Shown: positions 57,588 to 64,000 of the stretch, one piece after another | Position numbering within the stretch: position 1 is the first letter of the stretch | How the letters are laid out: each line of letters opens with the position of its first letter | DNA from: Stentor roeselii | Lineage: Eukaryota > Ciliophora > Heterotrichea > Heterotrichida > Stentoridae | Direction of reading: 5' to 3' | Assembly: GCA_006503475.1 (NCBI GenBank) | Contig: RSEH01000013.1 | Span: 1 to 64,000, forward strand | Length of the DNA stretch: 64,000 nucleotides | Translations under genes and position numbers: made by a program | Notes under the pieces: generated by a model | What the model was told of the DNA's origin: nothing | Seen by the model: the letters and a program-made list of their open reading frames with translations, nothing else | Database searches by the model: none

Positions 57588-59159
57588 ATGAAAGGTAGTA
57601 ATATGAAGATCAAGAACTACGACGACGACGACACAGTCTTCGCATTTAGCATTGAAAAAAAGCAAGTAAATATTTTCACTACAGACGACAGTCCAAGAAG
57701 ACGAGGGAAGTCCAGTGCTTATACAGTCCCGAAGTACAACTCGAACATGATGGAAGCCTCAAAAAAAGAATTAAGAAATGACGATACAGTGATTGCCTTG
57801 ATGAACATCCTGATCTGCACGTTATCATTCACGCAGCATAACATCTACTTTGAAAATAATTACGAGTCAACAGAGTTCGTTATTTACATTCGCATCTTGA
57901 TGCTTATTTTATCCTTCAGCTCAATTCTCTGGATAGTCCGAAGGTACCAGATCAAGTTGATCTTAATGCTCATCAGATATAAAGTCTCAGTAAGAGATAC
58001 AATATTTTCAACAGGTCTTTACAAAAAGATGCTTCTCGAGATTTTCGTGACTTTCCTCGTGATCCCGCCTTATATCGACAGTACTTTCAAAGTCGAGATG
58101 CTGGGGTTCAAAGTCGAGTATTCTTTCAGTGCGATTTTCACTTTTTTCTCAATGCTTCGGCTTTATGTTATTATCAGGATGTTCGGGCACTACTCAGAGT
58201 ACACTCAAGAGAAAAATGAAACAATTTGTGCAAAACATGCAGTTTCTGCTGATGCTTTTTTCGCTTTAAAGTGTTACTTGCAAGACTCTCCTTTTGTTGG
58301 AATCGGCTCGTTTTTCTTTTTGATGTCGCTTTTTTCTTCACTCGCGATGAAATTGTGTGAAGAACCTCCTGTTATCAAAGATGGAAATGAAAATGAAAGT
58401 ACTTTGGAGAAGTTATGGGATAATATGTGGGTTATTTTCTATACGACTACAACGATAGGGTATGGAAACTTGTATCCTTCTACGCATTTAGGAAGAGCTA
58501 TTTGTATATTGGCTTGCATTTTAGGAAATATGTATCTCGGCATGCTGGTCGTTTCGATTAACCAGAAGATGGAACTAGATGAAGGGCAGAATTTGTCGTA
58601 TTCCTGGATTTCGCGGGGTTATTTTCGACAGGATATGAAAAAACAGGCAAGAATCGCTATTCGCAAATTTTTTACTTTGTGTATTTTGTCGAAAAAGTGG
58701 CCGAAAACGATTAGCAGGATCAAACCTTATGGAATTGTTTATTGTCGAGGGGTTAAAGTTAGGAATGACTTGGTTGTTATGGGAAAAGATGAATATAAGA
58801 CTAAGCTTAGGGTCTTTAGAGAGATGAAGAATGCTCTTGATGCACTTAAAGACTTGAGTGATCAGAGTCGAGATGTTGGTTCAAGTGAAATTGATATCAT
58901 TTTTAATTTTGAAAATGCGGTTAGAGTTGATTTTCCTAATGTAGTAAAAAAAATCAAGGGAAAGATACAAAAAAGTGATATTGATGCGAGTGAAGGGTTT
59001 AATAAAAGTTGCAAACCATCGGAATTGAAGGCTTTTCAGATTAAAGAGTTCTCGAAATTGTTTAAAAAGAAAGTTCATCATGCTGTGAGAAGGAAAACAT
59101 TGCAGATTAACTTGGTGGATACGGTGAGGAACCAAAACAGGACTTCAACTAATTATTGA
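57588..59159 (+). CDS. SK-like potassium channel
   Basis: A 523-residue K+ channel. Six hydrophobic segments lie within about residues 60-330, with a pore FYTTTTIGYGNLYPSTHLG (filter TIGYGN) and S6 ILACILGNMYLGMLVVSI. The order and spacing of S6 and the following basic helices (QARIAIRKFFTLCILSKKW, then LRVFREMKNALDALKDL) resemble the calmodulin-binding region of small-conductance Ca-activated channels, which carry GYGD. No charge-rich S4 typical of voltage-gated channels is obvious. The filter's Asn in place of Asp is a mild deviation. It begins 15 nt after the CDPK-like gene on the same strand. Confidence 0.82.
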   Translation: MKGSNMKIKNYDDDDTVFAFSIEKKQVNIFTTDDSPRRRGKSSAYTVPKYNSNMMEASKKELRNDDTVIALMNILICTLSFTQHNIYFENNYESTEFVIYIRILMLILSFSSILWIVRRYQIKLILMLIRYKVSVRDTIFSTGLYKKMLLEIFVTFLVIPPYIDSTFKVEMLGFKVEYSFSAIFTFFSMLRLYVIIRMFGHYSEYTQEKNETICAKHAVSADAFFALKCYLQDSPFVGIGSFFFLMSLFSSLAMKLCEEPPVIKDGNENESTLEKLWDNMWVIFYTTTTIGYGNLYPSTHLGRAICILACILGNMYLGMLVVSINQKMELDEGQNLSYSWISRGYFRQDMKKQARIAIRKFFTLCILSKKWPKTISRIKPYGIVYCRGVKVRNDLVVMGKDEYKTKLRVFREMKNALDALKDLSDQSRDVGSSEIDIIFNFENAVRVDFPNVVKKIKGKIQKSDIDASEGFNKSCKPSELKAFQIKEFSKLFKKKVHHAVRRKTLQINLVDTVRNQNRTSTNY

Positions 59160-59454
59160 GTAAGGTTTAAATGTTTTGAATTGTTTTGAGAAGAGTGTTT
59201 GATTAAGTTTGTTTATTTCAGGGATTTTTGGGTTAAGGATCTTTGAATCATGTTTAAATTTTAAGGGGAATTTTTTGCATGCAACTTACAGATTCAAAAA
59301 AGATTTTAAAGATTTGATTGAAATCAATAGATCATTGTTATTGCTTAATCATTAAGCATGAAACTTAGTAGATACCATGAAACAGTACTGCAATTTTTGT
59401 TTAAAGAGGGAAATGTTAAGACTTTTTTGAGGATTAAAAAGAGTAATTTAAAGG
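59160..59454. other. Convergent spacer, G/T-rich on the plus strand near the channel gene
   Basis: About 295 nt between the 3' ends of the channel and the small zinc-finger gene. The part after the channel gene is rich in G and T on the coding strand, as after other plus-strand genes. No RNA gene recognised. Confidence 0.45.
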
Positions 59455-59856
59455 TTACTCAAAAAACTCTGATAATTTTGGTAAGGAGAAGGACTGAGAG
59501 CATCGAATCGGAGGAAGTCTAACCAGCTCCTGTAAAATCAGCACATCACTTTCTTCCTGTCTACTCTCTGGCAGTAAATCCGTCAGCTTCAAATAAACAA
59601 AGTCTTCAATATCCATATGACTTTTCCTATGAATACAGAGCTGACTTCCAAACTTGAAAGACTTTCCACAAACCAAGCAGAGATAAGGTTTTTCATTAGT
59701 ATGTGAATACTTGTGTTCCCTGAGACTCTGCCTACTCGCATAAGATTTCATACATTCCCTGCATCGATATTTCTTTTTAGAGGGCTTTCCAACATTGGTC
59801 TTTTCTTTAACAAGGAGGTAATTCGAACTTCTTTTGGTGGTTCTGGATAGATTCAT
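59455..59856 (-). CDS. Small C2H2 zinc-finger protein, two fingers
   Basis: A 133-residue protein with a basic start and two adjacent C2H2 fingers (YRCRECMKSYASRQSLREHK and YLCLVCGKSFKFGSQLCIHR) with the linker HTNEKPYLC. The C-terminal ~50 residues are acidic to neutral (ESRQEESDVLILQELVRLPP). Probably a DNA-binding protein. The two fingers are much fewer than in the 23697 protein. Confidence 0.82.
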   Translation of the reverse strand: MNLSRTTKRSSNYLLVKEKTNVGKPSKKKYRCRECMKSYASRQSLREHKYSHTNEKPYLCLVCGKSFKFGSQLCIHRKSHMDIEDFVYLKLTDLLPESRQEESDVLILQELVRLPPIRCSQSFSLPKLSEFFE

Positions 59857-60445
59857 ATTTTTAATTATTATATTTCCATATTAGCTTGGCGTTACAGATT
59901 AGCAAGTGTAAATGGAAGACTGAGAAAGTAATTGTGTCAGACTTTCAAAGGTTGATTCAATGTAAAGGATTAGGTTATATCATCTTGGATTTTCAAAGGC
60001 TGGACTCGGAATCTTGATGAATTTGAAAAAACTTGGGGATATGAAATTAATTATTTTTAAAGAAGTGAGTATTTTTTATGTAGTTTTTAGAGATTTTTGA
60101 GATTTTTGATGAGGATTTGGAGGAGTCAAGGGATTTAAGAGAGGAAGGTGTTGGATTGAAGAATCTTTTGATGATTGGGTTAAGACTTGGAAAAAGTTCT
60201 GGGATTAAATTAATTTATTCATATTGAAAAATTCAAAATTTTAAACAGGATTTTTCATGAGAATTTAAAGATAAGTAAAAAAACTCAAAACTTTCAACTA
60301 CACTTCTTTTCTCATTTCTAAAAAAACTATAAATCACTTTCCACAAAAAATTTCTCTACAACAGAAAAAAATACCTTAAATAAACTAATAATAATCCCTA
60401 AAGCAATATCATCATCTTCTACCAAATAACCCAATAATTATTCTA
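59857..60445. promoter_or_regulatory. Divergent promoter region with a base-skew reversal
   Basis: About 590 nt between divergent starts. From the left to about 60220 the plus strand is rich in G and T; from about 60230 to 60445 it is rich in A and C. Thus upstream of each gene its own coding strand is A/C rich, and the two halves meet near 60225. No open frame or RNA gene was recognised. Confidence 0.5.
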
Positions 60446-60781
60446 ATGAATTTCGAGACCTGCAACACATTAATTCCAGGTTCATCATTTCCAAAAATAA
60501 CAGTGAGTCCTCCGAAAGACCCAGAGCCAGCAAACGATTACCCTCAGTCAAAACCAAGACATTACCATCGTTTACACAAAAGAGCCCAATCAGACATAAC
60601 CGAAAACTTTTTATCGCCTCAGATTCGCATGCATCCTCGATCAGAGACTTTAAAACCACCAAGAAAAGTTTCAATGAAGTCTGCAGTAAATACTGAGAAT
60701 TCAACATCACAGTCATCAATCTCTAAAACAAAAGAAGTTCCAGGGCTTTCATCTGAAGTCTGCAAATGTTCACTTCAATAA
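60446..60781 (+). CDS. Small Ser/Pro-rich protein, unknown
   Basis: A 111-residue frame, rich in Pro, Ser and Lys, beginning MNFETCNTLIPGSSFPKITV and ending SSEVCKCSLQ. It is probably disordered. SP and TP dipeptides (TVSPPKDPEPA, NFLSPQ) could be phosphorylation sites. A minus-strand open frame overlaps it, but the plus frame has the more protein-like composition and lies behind an A/C-rich upstream region. No known family. Confidence 0.5.
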   Translation: MNFETCNTLIPGSSFPKITVSPPKDPEPANDYPQSKPRHYHRLHKRAQSDITENFLSPQIRMHPRSETLKPPRKVSMKSAVNTENSTSQSSISKTKEVPGLSSEVCKCSLQ

Positions 60782-60880
60782 TTTTAATTTGAAGTGATTC
60801 CTTTAATACTTAAACTAATCTAAATCAGTTCAAACCCCCAAAATGTCTCGAAAAGCTGAAAATCTGAAAAGTATATAAAA

Positions 60881-62716
60881 ATGTTCAAAGTGCATTTATA
60901 CAAACTTGATCAACAAACTATTTGCACTGATTTTGGACTTGGGGTGCTTGAACTGACGGAGAATATGTGTTTGATTCATGGTGAATCGGATTTTGATGTT
61001 GTTTATAGCACTGATATCTCTGAGACTCTTTATGAGCGGGATCAGGCTATCATGATGAAATCTATCAACCAGGACACTCATTTTATTGAGTTTTCGAGCC
61101 GAGATGATTTGGATTTGGCTTGGAATCAAATTAATCAGATCAAACAGAAGTCATTTCAAAGTCTACTCTGTTCAATTGGAAATCTTCATCAGAAGGCCCT
61201 TCTCTCACCGACTCATGAAAATTTAGAAGAAATTATAGAAAAATTACAAGAAAAAGACTTGACCAGCTACCTAAGTGACAAAGAAATCGAAGAATTTATC
61301 TCATCCCTGTGCAACGAGTTTTCCAATCATTCAAGTCCAGCCGACTTTTTCCCTTTATTTAAACTTTTGATAAATTCCTGCGAAGAAAAAGTATTAAAAG
61401 AGTTCCTCTCAGAAGAGCATTACCCAGTCCTACTGAAAGTGCTTCAAATCGACCCAGAGCTAAACGAAGTCCGTGATTACGTCTCTTGGTTCAACGAGAG
61501 CCAGTTCAACAACATCCTCGACATAAAAGACGAAGACTTCATCGGTCTGGTTCAGTTAAATTTCCGAATAGTCTTCCTGAAAGACCACCTATTAACAAAA
61601 ACCTTTGAAGAAAGAGTCGCAATAGTCTTAAACTCCTTTTCTTGCTTCATAAATGAAGAAATCATTAAAAAATTCACAAATTCCGCAGATATCAGGGCAG
61701 GCCTCGTCATTCAGCTTACTAAAGGAAACGCGAAAGCCTTGCATTTTATTAAAGCTCTTGTAGGACTTGGAAAAATGCTTTTTGCGACGAATGTAAAAGC
61801 TGTCTTGTTTGAGACTTTCTTTGAAGATGAAATTTTTCAGCTTTTTTTTGCTTTTTGGGAAAAAAATGAATGTCGAGATGTGGTAATTGAATTGATTTTT
61901 GAAGCTTTTTGTGTCATGCCTTTTAACTTTAAACACTTTTTTATGAAGAGACTTGGCGAAAAACTGTTTTTCGAAGAGTTTTGTGATAAAGGGATGGACT
62001 TGGAAGCTGAAGAGGTCTACTCCGTTGCTGAAACTTTAAAACTTTTATTTGAAAACTACAAAGATCTCGATTTTCCTGAAGTAATCGACGTGTTTTTCGA
62101 TAAAGTCCTTCAAAAATTCATCGAAAAACTCGGAAAACCTCTCCAAAGTGAAGCAAGTAAATACGAAATTATCTTAATTTTCGCTGTCTTAATGCAGATC
62201 CAGCCAAACGAGTCAAAAATCGACTTCGTGTTAAGTGGAGTCTTCCTCGCAGTTCATGAGCTTCTGAAAACAAGTAGCCCGACGTTAAAAGTCGCGATTT
62301 ACAAGTTTTACAAGATCGTGATAGACAAAAATGACAGTCATTTAATTTCTTACTTCATAAAATTCAAGTTTTTAGAGCAGGTCTTCGATGATCTACTCGA
62401 AGGTCTAGCGAAAGAAACTCTGATATTTTCCTTAACCTTCGGAATTCTTTTAGGGATCAGCGAAAGTTCCAATAAAGACCTGCTGATCTACTCAAAAGAC
62501 TTCAGCCCAAGGTTTTCTTCGACATTTCTACTGAAAACTTTTATAAAAATCGAAGAAAAAGTTCAAAAAATCCATGAAATTCCTCTTCTGGTGAATAAAA
62601 ACCTGACAGCTTTTGACTCTATCACGAATGAAAACTTCCAGTCATTTGACTTGTCAAGACCAGTGAAAAGAACAGAGACTTTTGAAGACCAGCCGAAGAA
62701 GAGAAAGATGAATTGA
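60881..62716 (+). CDS. PP4R3/SMEK, regulatory subunit of protein phosphatase 4
   Basis: A 611-residue protein. The N-terminal ~95 residues form the EVH1/PH-like domain (MFKVHLYKLDQQTICTDFGL; HFIEFSSRDDLDLAWNQI), which matches SMEK/Psy2 ([35 protein letters not shown]). Armadillo-like helical repeats follow (HYPVLLKVLQIDPELNEVRD, compare LEYDPALAQPKRHREF), then a disordered tail with a basic motif (PKKRKMN) like a nuclear localisation signal. PP4R3 targets PP4, which acts in DNA damage recovery together with kinases such as ATR. Confidence 0.88.
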   Translation: MFKVHLYKLDQQTICTDFGLGVLELTENMCLIHGESDFDVVYSTDISETLYERDQAIMMKSINQDTHFIEFSSRDDLDLAWNQINQIKQKSFQSLLCSIGNLHQKALLSPTHENLEEIIEKLQEKDLTSYLSDKEIEEFISSLCNEFSNHSSPADFFPLFKLLINSCEEKVLKEFLSEEHYPVLLKVLQIDPELNEVRDYVSWFNESQFNNILDIKDEDFIGLVQLNFRIVFLKDHLLTKTFEERVAIVLNSFSCFINEEIIKKFTNSADIRAGLVIQLTKGNAKALHFIKALVGLGKMLFATNVKAVLFETFFEDEIFQLFFAFWEKNECRDVVIELIFEAFCVMPFNFKHFFMKRLGEKLFFEEFCDKGMDLEAEEVYSVAETLKLLFENYKDLDFPEVIDVFFDKVLQKFIEKLGKPLQSEASKYEIILIFAVLMQIQPNESKIDFVLSGVFLAVHELLKTSSPTLKVAIYKFYKIVIDKNDSHLISYFIKFKFLEQVFDDLLEGLAKETLIFSLTFGILLGISESSNKDLLIYSKDFSPRFSSTFLLKTFIKIEEKVQKIHEIPLLVNKNLTAFDSITNENFQSFDLSRPVKRTETFEDQPKKRKMN

Positions 62717-62729
62717 TAATACTTAAACA

Positions 62730-64000
62730 TTAAGGACTCTCTTCTCGCATTCGATGCTTTTCAGTGATGAAAGGCTCTGTTGTCTCTTCCATGCTACGGT
62801 TTTGGTGGTCTTTGAAAGTGAAGGGAGAAGACTTCCGGATGTAGTTGCCTCGGGTTTTTTGCTGGTCTACGCTGTATTGAACCAGCTTCTTCAAAAAACC
62901 TAGTCTTTTTAAATACATTGAAATGCTTGGGTCGTTTTCGTTTCGGGATATTGGACGCATACCTGGCATTAGGTTGTTTATTTGAGCTTGCTCTAAGGAA
63001 AATAATAACTTTCGCATCACGTCTTTTATGAAGTGGAGCTGGTCTAGTCGGGCTGCTTCTTCTTCTTTTACTCGAGCTTCTACTGTGAAGATTCTTGCTT
63101 CTGAGATGTGCGCTGGCTCCATTACTGTTGCTACCCATTTATCGAAATCAACTCTCAGTTTTTTCAAGTCTATTATGGTTTTTTTATCAGTCTCTATAAG
63201 TTCGACTCTATTTTCATTATAAACTTTCTGAAAACTTTCCATATCACATTCATAAAACTTTCGATAATCACTGATTTGCTGTGAAAGTTCATTTCCGAGT
63301 TCTTTCGTGGAATGTTCCTGAACCTGAGCAGATTCAGCAATAGCTTTAGTATACTCTTCAACCAAAACTCTGTATTTTTGTTCAATAAAATGGTTAGTTT
63401 CTTCAATTTTCACCTGAATCTCTTCAACAGATTTATTGAATTCTTTCCTTAAGTTCTTTTGTGAAGACTCTACTTTCTTTCTTGAGTCTTCTTTAAGTTC
63501 TTTAACGACTTCACCGATTCGATCTTCAAGTCTTTTAGTTGTTTGCTTCAGAATATCGTACTCTTCATGAGCAACCTCATTTTTCAGTTTAAGATCTTCC
63601 TGATTCTGATCAAATTCAGTGAATTTCTGCTCAACTCTTTCACTCCATTTACTGACATCCTTTAACTTATCCTCAACTTCTGAGTAAAGTTTAGTAAGAT
63701 TTTCCTTATAAAACTCAAGCTGTTCATAAATATTTTTAATTTCTAAAGTGAAGTCTGAAACAGTTGACTCAATTTTTGCATTAACTTCTTCAGTTTTCTG
63801 TTCAATATTAGGTATAAGCTGTTCCTGTTGAAGAACTTTAGTTTTGAGTTTAGACCGATTCAAGTACTTGAACATGAGTTTTTTAAAGATATCTAAAGAG
63901 TACATCCGAGGTTTTTGCATGTCGACATCTTTCAAATCCTCTTTTTTTTTCTTTAAAAATCTAGAAAAAACGATTTGGTTGATATTTTTCGGACTGAGTG
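62730..64000 (-). CDS. Coiled-coil protein, N-terminus cut by the window edge
   Basis: At least 420 residues; the frame is open to the right edge (residues before MQKPRM include NQIVFSRFLKKKKEDLKDVD), so the start lies outside. Most is long heptad coiled coil rich in Glu, Lys, Gln and Val (LKLKNEVAHEEYDILKQTTK; EIQVKIEETNHFIEQKYRVL). The C-terminal ~100 residues are different and end TTEPFITEKHRMREESP. No known motor or head domain is seen; a cytoskeletal or cortical role is likely. Its stop is 13 nt from the convergent PP4R3 stop. Confidence 0.7.
   Translation of the reverse strand, partial: LSPKNINQIVFSRFLKKKKEDLKDVDMQKPRMYSLDIFKKLMFKYLNRSKLKTKVLQQEQLIPNIEQKTEEVNAKIESTVSDFTLEIKNIYEQLEFYKENLTKLYSEVEDKLKDVSKWSERVEQKFTEFDQNQEDLKLKNEVAHEEYDILKQTTKRLEDRIGEVVKELKEDSRKKVESSQKNLRKEFNKSVEEIQVKIEETNHFIEQKYRVLVEEYTKAIAESAQVQEHSTKELGNELSQQISDYRKFYECDMESFQKVYNENRVELIETDKKTIIDLKKLRVDFDKWVATVMEPAHISEARIFTVEARVKEEEAARLDQLHFIKDVMRKLLFSLEQAQINNLMPGMRPISRNENDPSISMYLKRLGFLKKLVQYSVDQQKTRGNYIRKSSPFTFKDHQNRSMEETTEPFITEKHRMREESP

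Noticed and set aside
60438-60719. Minus-strand 93-codon frame opposite the small Ser/Pro-rich gene.
   Set aside because: The plus frame has better upstream context and composition; neither is certain, but the minus frame lacks support.
1-64000. Transposons, viral copies, CRISPR arrays and telomere repeats.
   Set aside because: No transposase, reverse transcriptase, capsid or integrase-like frame, terminal repeat or repeat array was recognised on reading the window.

Overview
The window looks like somatic (macronuclear) DNA of a ciliate, most likely a heterotrich close to Stentor. Five genes identified by homology (VPS18, AVL9-like, PRA1, SSNA1 and a CFAP95-like ciliary protein) are interrupted by exactly 15-nt GT...AG introns whose removal restores the expected protein. 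TAA, TAG and TGA all act as stops, so the code appears standard; this argues against Blepharisma, which reads UGA as Trp. Genes are packed closely on both strands, sometimes with zero or negative spacing. No tRNA, rRNA, transposon, viral element, CRISPR array or telomere repeat was found.

Layout. 1-8.9 kb: a sparse, very AT-rich stretch with a propeller-plus-membrane (TRP-like) protein, a four-TM protein and a decayed copy of that four-TM family. 8.9-15.4 kb: ATR checkpoint kinase. 15.7-23.2 kb (minus): ABCB half-transporter, a small unknown protein, an AVL9-like DENN protein fused to MORN repeats, and VPS18. 23.7-32.8 kb: zinc-finger protein, START protein, GTSF1-like CHHC protein, unknown and coiled-coil proteins, SSNA1, PRA1, UCH peptidase and a type I membrane protein. 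32.9-41.7 kb: a 2140-aa four-repeat cyclic-nucleotide-gated channel, a small protein and VPS35. 41.8-45.2 kb: Cys-rich surface protein and two more four-TM paralogs. 46-57.6 kb: poly(A) polymerase, SLC25A38-like carrier, mARC/MOSC enzyme, arginyl-tRNA synthetase, two minus-strand proteins of unknown function, a degenerate SDHA homologue, a CFAP95-like ciliary protein and a CDPK-like pseudokinase. 57.6-64 kb: SK-like K+ channel, small zinc-finger protein, PP4R3/SMEK and a coiled-coil protein cut by the right edge.

Themes. Endosomal trafficking is well represented (VPS18, VPS35, AVL9, PRA1), as are cilia (SSNA1, CFAP95-like) and membrane signalling (four-repeat CNG channel, SK-like channel, TRP-like protein, Ca-binding pseudokinase). 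The most unusual items are two apparent 14-nt introns, the AVL9-MORN fusion, the four-repeat CNG channel with only one canonical K+ filter, an SDHA homologue lacking key residues, the pseudokinase lying in frame with a K+ channel through a possible 15-nt intron, and a sharp alternation of A/C-rich and T/G-rich synonymous codon blocks inside genes that continues into promoters and 3' flanks.
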